Source: Marinobacter sediminum (GTDB lineage: Bacteria > Pseudomonadota > Gammaproteobacteria > Pseudomonadales > Oleiphilaceae). From it: a DNA stretch of 64,000 nucleotides. Position 1 is the stretch's first letter; each line of letters begins with the position of its first letter. The position numbers and the translations under genes were made by a program. Positions 36,260 to 44,834 of this stretch are shown here, piece after piece. The stretch is from the NCBI RefSeq assembly GCF_023657445.1, contig NZ_JAGTWY010000001.1, forward strand, positions 868,001 through 932,000, in the 5' to 3' direction. The notes under the pieces were generated by a model. The model was not told where the DNA came from. It was given only the letters and a program-made list of their open reading frames with translations, and made no database searches.

Positions 36260-38710
36260 TCAGGACAGCGCCTGAGCGCCAACTGCTGGCTTGTCTTGAG
36301 CCACCTCTTGAGCTGGTGCTCTGCCAAGCCGGAGGGCGTTCAGTACTACGACCAACGAGCTGAGGGACATACCGATGGCGGCAAGCCAGGGAGGGACCAT
36401 GCCAGCCGCAGCCAGGGGCAGAGCGCATACGTTATAGACCAGGGCCCAGACAAGGTTCTGGCGGATAACCTTTCGGGTCTGACGACTGGTTTTCAAAGCT
36501 TCAACCAGTTGCATGAGCTGCCCATTCAGCAAAACTGCATCGGCCTTGAGTTGGGTAAGGTCTGCTGCGGTGCCCATCGCAACTGAAATCCCTGCACCGG
36601 CCATAGAGGGTAGATCGTTCAGGCCATCCCCAACCATCATGATGCTACGGCCTTCGTTTCTGAGTTTTTCCAGTACTTCCAGTTTTTGTTCCGGTGATGC
36701 CTGACCAATCGCCTCCTCAATACCCAGAGTCCTGGCCACTTCAGCGACATGGCCAGACCGGTCCCCACTTAGCAGAATGGTTCGGATCCCGGCTTCCCGC
36801 AGGGCTTTGATTGCGCTTGCAGCATCTTCTCTGGGCTCGTCATCAAGCCTGAAACTGGCGAGCCATTCCTGATCAGACGCCAGCCAGATTTCCATGCCCT
36901 GATGACTCATGGAGTCAGGTGCAGGCGCCTGGATTCGATCCTGAATAAATTCCTTGTGGCCGATGTAGAAAATCTGCCCGTCAAGCATGCCCGACAGACC
37001 GCCACCGAGAAAGTTTTCTACCTGCTCTATCGCTGCTGAAGGGCGGGAGTGGAAAACCCGCGCGACAGGATGTTCCGAGTGTTTCTCCAGCCCTGCTGCC
37101 AACTTCAGGCATGCTGACTCATCCAGACTGCCGAATGTCTGCTGTCCGATAAGGCTCAGTTCGCCTTTTGTCAGAGTGCCGGTTTTGTCGAAAATAATGG
37201 TGTCGATGGTGTTCATCGATTCCAGTGTGTGACCACGGGTGGGCAGAAAGCCCAGTCGTCTCAGCTTTACCGTTGCCGAGGTGATCGCCGTAGGCGTCGC
37301 GAGGGAAAGGGCACAGGGGCAGGTGACAACCAGTACTGAAAGGGTAATGTCGAAGGCGTTATTCGCTCCTGCCAGCCACCATCCAACCCAGACAATCGGC
37401 GCGAGAATCAGAACCCGCCCGACAAACTTTCCCGCGATCCGGTCCGCCATTCGGGCTACGGGTGGCTTTTCGGCCTGAACCCGGTCGAGCACACGAAGTA
37501 TGCCTGAAAGCCGAGTCTGTGCGCCTGCCTTGTTGACGCGCACGTCGAGCGGGTTTTCCCCGTTAATGCTGCCAGCGTGAACGATATCACCCGGTGATCG
37601 TGTTTCCGGAAGGTATTCTCCGGTAAGAGCGGCTTCATTCAGAGTGGATTGGCCACGAATGATTTCCCCGTCAATGGGCAGGGTTTCGCCTGGACGGATT
37701 CGAACAATGTCGCCCGGCCTAATCTGGTGGGCCGGCACGATATCCGTCTGACTGCCTTCCACCCGGGCTGCGACCGTAGGATGAAAGCCAGCCAGTGCAT
37801 TACCTGTCAGCCCCGCCCGGTAACGTGCCTGCACTTCAACGTAGCGGCCCAGTAGCAGGAAGAAGGTAAACATGCACACGGACTCGAAGTAGACTTCCTC
37901 GCCACCGAAAACTGTCACCCAGGTACTGGCCAGATACGCAAGGCCGATGGCAATGGCAACCGGGACGTCCATGGTAAGTTGTCGGCTAGTTATGTCCCGG
38001 CGGGCGTTGCGAAAGAAGGGACGCGCGCTGTAGAAAACCACCGGAGTGGCGATCAGCAGGCTGAACCAGCGAAAGAAAACGACAAACTCCGGTGAAATGT
38101 CATTCACCATGTCGAAATAGAGCGGAAAGGCCAGCATCATGCTTTGAAAGGAACCGATACCTGCGAGGGTCAGCCTGATGAGCATGGAGCGATGTTCCGC
38201 TTTAAGCGCCTGTTCTACCTCGTCTGGCTGATAGGGCCGGGCAGTATAGCCAAGTTCGTGTATGGCGATGAGCAGGTCGCTCAGCCTGACCTTATCCTGA
38301 GCCCAGATCAGGCGGGCTCGTTGGGTTGTATGATTCACTGAAAAGGTCAGCACGCCCGGCTGCTTTTTCATGTGGTTTTCCAGCAACCAGATGCAGGCGG
38401 CGCAGGTGATCCCGCCAATAAGCAACTGGGCTTCCTGGCCACCTTTAACAGGGGACACGAAAGAGTCCTGGACCACAGGGTGATCCAGTTCCCTGAGGCG
38501 GCCAAGCTCGGAGGAGGTTAACTGGCGTGGGGTGACTGCGGGCTCGGTGCGAAAGTCATAGAACCCGTTCAGCCCCTCGGTATGAATGGTTTCACAAACA
38601 GCCTTGCAGCCCTGGCAACAGAAGTGCCGGGCTTCACCATTCAGTTCGAGAGTAATGGGCGGATCGCCGGTCGCCGGTTCGCCGCAATGAAAGCATTCCA
38701 GGGGGGTCAC
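36260..38710 (-). CDS. ccoI: Copper-exporting P1B-type ATPase CcoI
   Basis: Pumps Cu(I) across the inner membrane to supply periplasmic copper for cbb3 assembly. The 816-residue protein has an N-terminal Cys-rich domain (CFHCGEP ... FCCQGCKAVC), a heavy-metal domain with Cys103 and Cys106 (GITCAAC), eight predicted helices, the CPC ion site VTCPCALSLATPTA, the phosphorylation site FDKTGTLTKGE, and the GDGLNDLPSM hinge. The GTG start overlaps the ccoH stop (GTGA). This FixI/CcoI branch is distinct from CopA by its N-terminal cysteine domain and context. Confidence 0.95.
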   Translation of the reverse strand: MTPLECFHCGEPATGDPPITLELNGEARHFCCQGCKAVCETIHTEGLNGFYDFRTEPAVTPRQLTSSELGRLRELDHPVVQDSFVSPVKGGQEAQLLIGGITCAACIWLLENHMKKQPGVLTFSVNHTTQRARLIWAQDKVRLSDLLIAIHELGYTARPYQPDEVEQALKAEHRSMLIRLTLAGIGSFQSMMLAFPLYFDMVNDISPEFVVFFRWFSLLIATPVVFYSARPFFRNARRDITSRQLTMDVPVAIAIGLAYLASTWVTVFGGEEVYFESVCMFTFFLLLGRYVEVQARYRAGLTGNALAGFHPTVAARVEGSQTDIVPAHQIRPGDIVRIRPGETLPIDGEIIRGQSTLNEAALTGEYLPETRSPGDIVHAGSINGENPLDVRVNKAGAQTRLSGILRVLDRVQAEKPPVARMADRIAGKFVGRVLILAPIVWVGWWLAGANNAFDITLSVLVVTCPCALSLATPTAITSATVKLRRLGFLPTRGHTLESMNTIDTIIFDKTGTLTKGELSLIGQQTFGSLDESACLKLAAGLEKHSEHPVARVFHSRPSAAIEQVENFLGGGLSGMLDGQIFYIGHKEFIQDRIQAPAPDSMSHQGMEIWLASDQEWLASFRLDDEPREDAASAIKALREAGIRTILLSGDRSGHVAEVARTLGIEEAIGQASPEQKLEVLEKLRNEGRSIMMVGDGLNDLPSMAGAGISVAMGTAADLTQLKADAVLLNGQLMQLVEALKTSRQTRKVIRQNLVWALVYNVCALPLAAAGMVPPWLAAIGMSLSSLVVVLNALRLGRAPAQEVAQDKPAVGAQALS

Positions 38711-39222
38711 CCTCGGGCAGAACCTTCTGCACGGACGGTGATCCCGTTCTGGGCAGGCAGCTGGGCTTCACCTTTCAGTCGCCACTCATTGTCAGGGCCA
38801 CGCAGGTCGTAATACCAGCGACCGTTGATGTCCTCCAGCATTTGCCCCCTGTAATGCCCGGTTCCGGTTCTCTGGAATTGAATCGTTCTGTCCCTGTCTG
38901 CCAGGGTTGGGTGGAAAAGGTTCAATACCAGATACGGAAAATCGGCAGGACCGCTTTCAGTATTCAGGTCCAGGGAAACAGCGCGGCTATCAAAGTTGAG
39001 TTGTGCCACGATCCCCAGATCAGCCGCTTTTTGATCCCGGGCTATCTCGAGGTTGATTCCGCGACCTGCCTTGGAGTAATCGTCTGTCACCATCGTATCT
39101 TTCATGTTGGTCGCAACGATGATCATGACAGTGCACCAGATAATAGCCGCCAGGGGGAAAATGGTCAGAAACCAGAACCAGGGCTGGCGATACCAGGGTG
39201 CTACAGGAGCTTGTTCGGTCAT
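38707..39222 (-). CDS. ccoH: FixH/CcoH-family protein
   Basis: A 171-residue membrane-anchored protein: one helix near the N-terminus (WFWFLTIFPLAAIIWCTVMI) and a periplasmic beta domain with the usual DDYYKEG-like segment, here VTDDYSKAGRGIN. CcoH is essential for cbb3 assembly and binds the oxidase subunits. The ATG at 39222 gives the family-like N-terminus; in-frame codons further upstream lack a ribosome site. It overlaps the ccoI start by four bases. Confidence 0.92.
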   Translation of the reverse strand: MTEQAPVAPWYRQPWFWFLTIFPLAAIIWCTVMIIVATNMKDTMVTDDYSKAGRGINLEIARDQKAADLGIVAQLNFDSRAVSLDLNTESGPADFPYLVLNLFHPTLADRDRTIQFQRTGTGHYRGQMLEDINGRWYYDLRGPDNEWRLKGEAQLPAQNGITVRAEGSARG

Positions 39223-39267
39223 ATTACTCAATCTCGTCAAAAAACAGTGTGGTTGCCGCAATATCGA

Positions 39268-40698
39268 TTATTGCGTTGGACCGACAAATCGGCTTTCAGT
39301 TTCCAGCTTCAGGGAATTATCGGTTGTCGATTCGGCCCGGAAACGTATTTCATTGTTGGACTCGTTTATAGATTCAGGCGGCACATCGACCACGGTCGGT
39401 AACGCACGGTTTTCTCCGCTTTCTACAGTGACGGATGTCTTTGTCAGAATCTGAATGTCCTCGAGGCCACTCACCGACAGTGAGAAGGTCTGCGGGACCT
39501 CCGTCATGTTGGCGATTTTCAGGGTGTAGGAGTTCTCAATACGGCCCTGGCCGTTAAAACTGAAGAGCGCACCCCGGTCCCGGAGGGCATCCATTTGTGC
39601 CGGTACGCGGGTGGCAATCGTGAATACAATGGCTCCAATCATCAGTGATAGTACGGCACCATAGCCAAAGGTTCGCGGGCGTAGCAATTTGGAGGTCTTG
39701 CCCTCGAGCTCATTTTCCGTGGTATAGCGGATAAGCCCTCTGGGGTAATTCATCTTGTCCATGATTTCGTCGCAGGCATCAATACACAGGGCACAACCGA
39801 TGCATTCGTATTGGAGGCCATCACGGATATCAATACCGGTGGGGCAAACCTGAACACACTGGCCACAGTCGATGCAGTCACCGAGGCCGGCCTCGGCCGG
39901 GTCTACGCCTTTCTTTCGGCCACCGCGGGGCTCACCACGATTAGGGTCGTATGAAACGACTCGTGTGTTGGGGTCGAACATCACCGACTGAAAGCGGGCG
40001 TACGGGCACATATACAGGCAAACCTGTTCACGCATCCAGCCGGCGTTAAGGTAGGTGGCGACGGTGAAAAAGGCGACCCAGAAATAAGCCCAGCCGTTGG
40101 CCTGCAGAGTAAACAGGTCCGCGATCAGCTCCCGAATCGGATAAAAATAACCAACAAAGGTCAGACCCGTTGCGAGTGCAATCAAAAGCCAGGCTATATG
40201 TTTGGCTGACTTCTTTGCCATTTTCTCCGCCGAGCCGGGTGCCTTGTCGAGCTTCATGCGCTTGTTCCGGCTACCCTCAATGCGCTCCTCAACCCACATA
40301 AAAATGAATGTCCACACGGTTTGCGGGCAGGTATAACCACACCAGACCCGTCCAAACAGGGTAGTGACGAAGAACAGGCCAAAGGCGCAGATGATCAGCA
40401 TCCCGGACAGAAGGATGAAATCCTTGGGGTAGAAGGTCATGCCGTAGAGATGGAATTCCCGGGCGGGGAGGTCAAAGTGGATGAGCGGCTGGCCGTCCAG
40501 CGTCAGCCACACAAACAGAAAATACATGCCCATCAACATCAGAAGACTGACATTGCGGATACGCTGGAAGAAACCTTTGACTTCCTTTACGTAAATCTTT
40601 TTGCGGCTGGCGTAGAGTTCTACAGTTCCGGTTTTGTTGTTTTTGTCGGAGGAATCAGAGGACGGGTCAACCTGCTTGACCGGAATCTCACTGCTCAT
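39268..40698 (-). CDS. ccoG: Cytochrome c oxidase accessory protein CcoG
   Basis: A membrane-bound ferredoxin-type cupric reductase (RdxA/FixG family) supplying Cu(I) for cbb3 assembly. The 476-residue protein has about five hydrophobic segments, VWCGYTCPQTVWTFIFMW with conserved cysteines, the two [4Fe-4S] motifs CIDCGQCVQVCP and CIGCALCIDACD, and a C-terminal immunoglobulin-like periplasmic domain. The start follows GGGAGGT. The frame stays open 84 codons further upstream into the ccoP region, without a start site. It heads the ccoGHIS set after a 134-base gap. Confidence 0.95.
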   Translation of the reverse strand: MSSEIPVKQVDPSSDSSDKNNKTGTVELYASRKKIYVKEVKGFFQRIRNVSLLMLMGMYFLFVWLTLDGQPLIHFDLPAREFHLYGMTFYPKDFILLSGMLIICAFGLFFVTTLFGRVWCGYTCPQTVWTFIFMWVEERIEGSRNKRMKLDKAPGSAEKMAKKSAKHIAWLLIALATGLTFVGYFYPIRELIADLFTLQANGWAYFWVAFFTVATYLNAGWMREQVCLYMCPYARFQSVMFDPNTRVVSYDPNRGEPRGGRKKGVDPAEAGLGDCIDCGQCVQVCPTGIDIRDGLQYECIGCALCIDACDEIMDKMNYPRGLIRYTTENELEGKTSKLLRPRTFGYGAVLSLMIGAIVFTIATRVPAQMDALRDRGALFSFNGQGRIENSYTLKIANMTEVPQTFSLSVSGLEDIQILTKTSVTVESGENRALPTVVDVPPESINESNNEIRFRAESTTDNSLKLETESRFVGPTQ

Positions 40699-40805
40699 CG
40701 TTACCTCCCGATGAAATGATAGAGCGGGGGAGCTGGCCCGGAAAGGGCTGCTGATCTTTTCAAGCCTGTGCCCGCGATGGAGCAGACACAGGGTTGAACA
40801 GACCA

Positions 40806-40825
40806 GGCCGGGGAAAACCCCGGCC
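40806..40825 (-). terminator. Hairpin between ccoP and ccoG
   Basis: GGCCGGGG-AAAA-CCCCGGCC forms a perfect eight-base GC stem eight bases after the ccoP stop on the minus strand. The sequence after it (TGGTCTGTTC) is only mildly T-rich. It may attenuate transcription between the structural and assembly genes or protect the ccoNOQP mRNA end. Confidence 0.6.
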
Positions 40826-40832
40826 GGAAGAC

Positions 40833-41723
40833 TCAGTTCGACAAGCTGTAAACGTACGCTGCCAGGATCTGAATCTGATCGTCGGAGAGGCGACCGCCCT
40901 GAGCCGGCATCTGGTTCTGACGCCCGTTCATTACGGTTTCCTTGATCCATTTGTAAGTGGAACCATAAAGCCAGGTGTTATCGGTAAGGTTAGGCGCACC
41001 GACAGACTCCATGCCTTTGCCATCCGCGCCATGACAGGCCGCGCAGCCCTGTGCAAATACGGCTTTCCCGGCTTCGGCTGCTTCGGCATCCTTCTCACGA
41101 CCGCTAAAGCTGAGCACGTAGTTCACAACCTGATCAACCTGCTCGCCGGTCATGTTGGGCATTACACCTTTAGCAGGCATGTTACCCATCCGACCATTAT
41201 GCAGCGTCTCAAGAATGGCATCGGGCGTACCGCCATATAGCCAATCGTCATCTGTCAGGTTGGGGAAGCCAACCTGGCCTCGGGCCGCAGAGCCGTGGCA
41301 TACGGCACAGTTGTTGGCAAACAAACGCTGACCAATCTTCAGTGCATCCTCGTTGGCAGACAGCTCAACTACCGGCGTACTCCCGTATTGTGCGTAGATC
41401 TCACCATATTTCTCTTCAGCGGCAGCGACTTCTGCTTCCCACTGATTTTGGGAGGTCCAGCCCAACAGGCCCTTCCAGTTGCCGAGACCCGGGTAGAGGG
41501 CCAGATAGCCCAACGCGAACACGCAGGTTGCGAGGAATAGATAGAACCACCACTTCGGCAGAGGATTATCATACTCCTCAATTCCGTCGAAGGAATGGCC
41601 CATTGTCCGGTCTGTTTCCACGTCCGTGGTCTGGCTCTTTCGGGTTGACCACAGAAGCCATACACAGCCAAAAACAGTACCGAGCACGATCACGCTGATC
41701 CAGACGCTCCAGAAGGTACTCAT
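40833..41723 (-). CDS. ccoP: cbb3 oxidase subunit III (diheme cytochrome c)
   Basis: A 296-residue membrane-anchored cytochrome that passes electrons within the high-affinity cbb3 oxidase. It has an N-terminal helix, a second helix (FYLFLATCVFALGYLALYPG) and two periplasmic heme sites, CAVCHGSAARG and CAACHGADGKG. The start overlaps the ccoQ stop (ATGA). Last of the structural genes; a stable hairpin follows. Confidence 0.96.
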   Translation of the reverse strand: MSTFWSVWISVIVLGTVFGCVWLLWSTRKSQTTDVETDRTMGHSFDGIEEYDNPLPKWWFYLFLATCVFALGYLALYPGLGNWKGLLGWTSQNQWEAEVAAAEEKYGEIYAQYGSTPVVELSANEDALKIGQRLFANNCAVCHGSAARGQVGFPNLTDDDWLYGGTPDAILETLHNGRMGNMPAKGVMPNMTGEQVDQVVNYVLSFSGREKDAEAAEAGKAVFAQGCAACHGADGKGMESVGAPNLTDNTWLYGSTYKWIKETVMNGRQNQMPAQGGRLSDDQIQILAAYVYSLSN

Positions 41724-41905
41724 TGTTTCTTCTCCGTTTTTTCCTGTTCGAGAGTACGCTTTCCAACTTCGTCATCGTCGAACGGCAGGTGTGCTGCCTC
41801 GTCGTTGGCTTTCTTACGGTGTGCGCTATATGCCCACCAGACGATGCCAAGGAAGACCGCCATGACCAGAAGGGTGTGAATACCGCGTAGCTCGTTTAAA
41901 TCCAT
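41720..41905 (-). CDS. ccoQ: cbb3 oxidase subunit CcoQ
   Basis: A 61-residue single-helix protein (IHTLLVMAVFLGIVWWAYSA) with a charged C-terminal tail rich in Asp, Glu and Lys. CcoQ stabilises the oxidase complex. Its place between ccoO and ccoP, size and topology fit the family. Confidence 0.92.
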   Translation of the reverse strand: MDLNELRGIHTLLVMAVFLGIVWWAYSAHRKKANDEAAHLPFDDDEVGKRTLEQEKTEKKQ

Positions 41906-41909
41906 GGGA

Positions 41910-42518
41910 TCACCGTTTGTCTGAAATCACAGTACCCAGCTGTTGCAGGTATGCGACCAGAGCCTCGATTTCAAATTTGCCTTCAATTTCCGATGCTGCA
42001 TTGGCAATCTGCTCATCGGTGTACGGCACGCCCAGAGTCTGCAGGGTTTCCATCTTTGCAGTGATCTGAGTGTGGTCCACACGATCCTCAAACAGCCAGG
42101 GGAAAGCGGGCATATTGGATTCCGGCACTACACTGCGGGGGTTGTACAGGTGCTGGCGCTGCCATGCATCCGAGTAACGACCACCAACGCGGGCAAGATC
42201 CGGACCGGTGCGCTTGGAGCCCCACAGGAACGGGCGGTCATAAACAAACTCGCCCGCAACGGAGTAGTGGCCATAGCGCTCGGTTTCTGCCCGGAACGGA
42301 CGAATTTGCTGCGTATGGCACACGTGGCAGCCTTCGCGGATGTAGATGTCCCGGCCTTCCAGTGCCAGTGCGGAGTAGGGCTCCAGGCCCTCCACCGGCT
42401 CATTTGTCTGCTTCAGGAAGAACAGTGGGACAACTTCAACCAGGAAGCCGCCGCTAATGGTCAGGATGATCAGAACGATCATCAGACCAATGTTCTTTTC
42501 AATAGTTTCGTGTTTCAT
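41910..42518 (-). CDS. ccoO: cbb3 oxidase subunit II (monoheme cytochrome c)
   Basis: A 202-residue cytochrome with an N-terminal membrane helix ([20 protein letters not shown]) and one heme site [13 protein letters not shown]; the axial methionine is probably within SNMPAFPWL. It accepts electrons from CcoP and gives them to CcoN. Four bases separate it from ccoQ and 15 from ccoN. Confidence 0.96.
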   Translation of the reverse strand: MKHETIEKNIGLMIVLIILTISGGFLVEVVPLFFLKQTNEPVEGLEPYSALALEGRDIYIREGCHVCHTQQIRPFRAETERYGHYSVAGEFVYDRPFLWGSKRTGPDLARVGGRYSDAWQRQHLYNPRSVVPESNMPAFPWLFEDRVDHTQITAKMETLQTLGVPYTDEQIANAASEIEGKFEIEALVAYLQQLGTVISDKR

Positions 42519-42533
42519 CTGGTCTCTCTCCCG

Positions 42534-43964
42534 TTACGCCGCCTGAACTGCTGCGTTGTCCTGCGCAACCGCCTGCTTCTGGCGAACGGTCATGTACACG
42601 TTGTAGGCCATGAACAGCATGCCGCTCAGGAAGATGACGCCACCCAGGAAGCGGACGAAGTAGCCCGGATAAGACGCTTCCAGCGCTTCAACAAAGCTGT
42701 AGGTAAGCGTGCCGTCTTCGTTCACTGCACGCCACATCAGGCCCTGCATGATTCCGTTGACCCACATGGCAACGATGTAGAGTACGGTGCCCACGGTTGC
42801 GAGCCAGAAGTGAACGTTGATCAGGGCAGTGCTGTACATTGCCTGCAGGCCCCACAGTTTGGGAATCAGGTGATAAACCGCACCGATACTGATCATTGCT
42901 ACCCAGCCCAGGGCGCCAGAGTGAACGTGACCGATGGTCCAGTCCGTGTTGTGGGACAGAGCGTTGACGGTCTTGATGGACATCATCGGACCTTCAAACG
43001 TGGACATACCGTAGAAGGACAGGGAAACAACGAGGAAGCGCAGGATCGGGTCTGTACGCAGCTTGTGCCAGGCACCGGACAGGGTCATCATGCCGTTGAT
43101 CATACCGCCCCAGGACGGAGCCAGAAGAATCAGGGACATGACCATGCCAGCAGTCTGGGCCCAGTCAGGCAGGGCAGAGTAGTGCAGGTGATGGCCGCCG
43201 GCCCATACATAGGTCGCGATCAGGGCCCAAAAGTGAACGATGGAAAGGCGGTAGGAATATACCGGTCGCTCGGCCTGCTTCGGAACGAAGTAGTACATCA
43301 TGCCGAGGAAACCAGCCGTCAGGAAGAAGCCTACCGCATTATGGCCATACCACCACTGCATCATGGCGTCAGTCACACCGGCATAAGCGGAGTAGGACTT
43401 GAACGCTGATACAGGCAGGGCAAGGTTGTTACCAATATGCAGCACGGCAACGGTAATAATGAAGGCGCCGTAGAACCAGTTAGCCACATAGATGTGTGGC
43501 GTGCTGCGCTTCATGACGGTGCCGAAGAATACGAGTGCGTAGACAACCCAGACGACCGCAATGGCGATATCGATGGGCCACTCGAGCTCCGCGTATTCCT
43601 TGGACGTAGTCAGGCCCATTGGCAGGGTGATGGCCGCCGATACAATAATCGCCTGCCAGCCCCAGAACGTGAACGCTGCCAGGCTGTCTGAAATCAAACG
43701 GGCCTGACAGGTACGTTGCACTACGTAATAAGCGGTAGCAAAAAGAGCGCTTCCACCAAAGCCGAAGATGACGGCGTTGGTATGCAGCGGCCGGAGACGG
43801 CCGAAGTGGGTAAAGGGCAGGTCGAGGTTGAGGGACGGCCAGACCAGCTGTGCTGCAATCAACACACCCAGCGCCATACCTACAATACCCCATACCACTG
43901 TCATGATGGCGAACTGTCTCACCACCTTGTAGTTGTATGTCAGGTTTGCATTTACTGTGCTCAT
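42534..43964 (-). CDS. ccoN: cbb3 oxidase catalytic subunit I
   Basis: Heme-copper oxygen reductase subunit with 12 predicted helices in 476 residues, reducing O2 at very low oxygen. Histidines that bind heme and CuB occur in [45 protein letters not shown] and [10 protein letters not shown]. First gene of the ccoNOQP operon; an FNR/Anr-like box lies about 71-84 bases upstream of the ATG, fitting induction when oxygen falls. Confidence 0.97.
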   Translation of the reverse strand: MSTVNANLTYNYKVVRQFAIMTVVWGIVGMALGVLIAAQLVWPSLNLDLPFTHFGRLRPLHTNAVIFGFGGSALFATAYYVVQRTCQARLISDSLAAFTFWGWQAIIVSAAITLPMGLTTSKEYAELEWPIDIAIAVVWVVYALVFFGTVMKRSTPHIYVANWFYGAFIITVAVLHIGNNLALPVSAFKSYSAYAGVTDAMMQWWYGHNAVGFFLTAGFLGMMYYFVPKQAERPVYSYRLSIVHFWALIATYVWAGGHHLHYSALPDWAQTAGMVMSLILLAPSWGGMINGMMTLSGAWHKLRTDPILRFLVVSLSFYGMSTFEGPMMSIKTVNALSHNTDWTIGHVHSGALGWVAMISIGAVYHLIPKLWGLQAMYSTALINVHFWLATVGTVLYIVAMWVNGIMQGLMWRAVNEDGTLTYSFVEALEASYPGYFVRFLGGVIFLSGMLFMAYNVYMTVRQKQAVAQDNAAVQAA

Positions 43965-44034
43965 AGCCTTACCAATGGGTTTAAAATGGGGGAATATGCG
44001 GGCGCAAGTATGGAGAAACCCTAAGCTCTTTGCA

Positions 44035-44048
44035 ATGACTCAGGTCAA
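44035..44048 (-). promoter_or_regulatory. Candidate FNR/Anr box upstream of ccoN
   Basis: Read toward ccoN the sequence is TTGACCTGAGTCAT, matching the core of the FNR/Anr consensus (TTGA-N6-TCAA) at seven of eight core bases. It is 71 bases upstream of the ccoN ATG, a position suited to class II activation of an oxygen-limited promoter. cbb3 operons of this type are usually Anr/FNR-controlled. Confidence 0.55.
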
Positions 44049-44184
44049 CTCCTGAACCCTGTCAAATGCGCCTAAATCAGCAACATGGCACTCTTCCCTG
44101 TTTCAATTTTGGGGTCTTTTCGCGTGGGAATATGCTGTTGCCTGCGGTCTAATGATAGTCCCTTTAAAAGCCGAGGTGCATGCA

Positions 44185-44832
44185 ATGGAATTGATTAAGA
44201 CCAAAGGATATGAAAAAGGCACTGAAGTTGTAATGATTCTGGCTCATGGGGCGGGTGCACCGGCTGATTCTCCGTTTATGAAGGAGCTGGCTGAAGCGCT
44301 CGACCAAAATGGCATTCCCAGTGCGCGTTTTGAATTTCTCTACATGCAGAAACGTCGGGATGATGGCAAGAAACGGCCGCCGGATCGTCAGCCAAAGCTG
44401 TTGGAGCGGTTTTCGGAGGCTGTGGATAAGGTTCGGCAGGAGGTTGGCACTGAATGTCTGCTGCTTGTAGGTGGGAAGTCCATGGGCGGCCGCATGGCCA
44501 GTATTCTGGCCAGCGAGCGCACCGGTATTGACGGCGTCGCCTGTTTTGGTTATCCGTTTCATCCCCCGGGTAAGCCAGATCGGTGGCGCACCGGGCATTT
44601 CAGTCAACTGACCTGTCCGATGCTGGTGGTTCAGGGCACCCGGGATCCGTTCGGGAAACGGGAAGAGCTGGTGGAGGTGGAGTCAGAAATGAGCGGGATA
44701 AAAGTGCACTGGCTTGAAGGGGGCAATCATGATTTTCAGCCGCTGGCCCGGCAGAACAGCAGTCAGAGGCATCTGATTTTTGAAGCCGCCAAGGAAACCA
44801 GACACTTTGTGGATCAGCATCTCAAGCGCTGA
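44185..44832 (+). CDS. Alpha/beta hydrolase, KANL3/Tex30-like
   Basis: A 215-residue cytoplasmic hydrolase-fold protein. LAHGAGAPADSPFM provides the oxyanion loop, GGKSMGGRMAS is the nucleophile elbow with Ser, TRDPFG probably carries the acid and GGNHDFQP the catalytic His. This small family is widespread, but its substrates are unknown. The ATG at 44185 follows GAGGTG by six bases. It lies opposite ccoN and converges on the diguanylate cyclase gene with two bases between stops. Confidence 0.85.
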   Translation: MELIKTKGYEKGTEVVMILAHGAGAPADSPFMKELAEALDQNGIPSARFEFLYMQKRRDDGKKRPPDRQPKLLERFSEAVDKVRQEVGTECLLLVGGKSMGGRMASILASERTGIDGVACFGYPFHPPGKPDRWRTGHFSQLTCPMLVVQGTRDPFGKREELVEVESEMSGIKVHWLEGGNHDFQPLARQNSSQRHLIFEAAKETRHFVDQHLKR

Positions 44833-44834
44833 GG

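Noticed and set aside
40735..40765. A second FNR-like box (TTGA...TCAG) before ccoG
   Set aside because: The half-sites are five rather than six bases apart and the second half is poor.
41943..43409. A 488-codon open frame antisense to ccoO and ccoN
   Set aside because: It mirrors the codon pattern of the two well-conserved oxidase genes, has no recognisable protein motif and no ribosome site.
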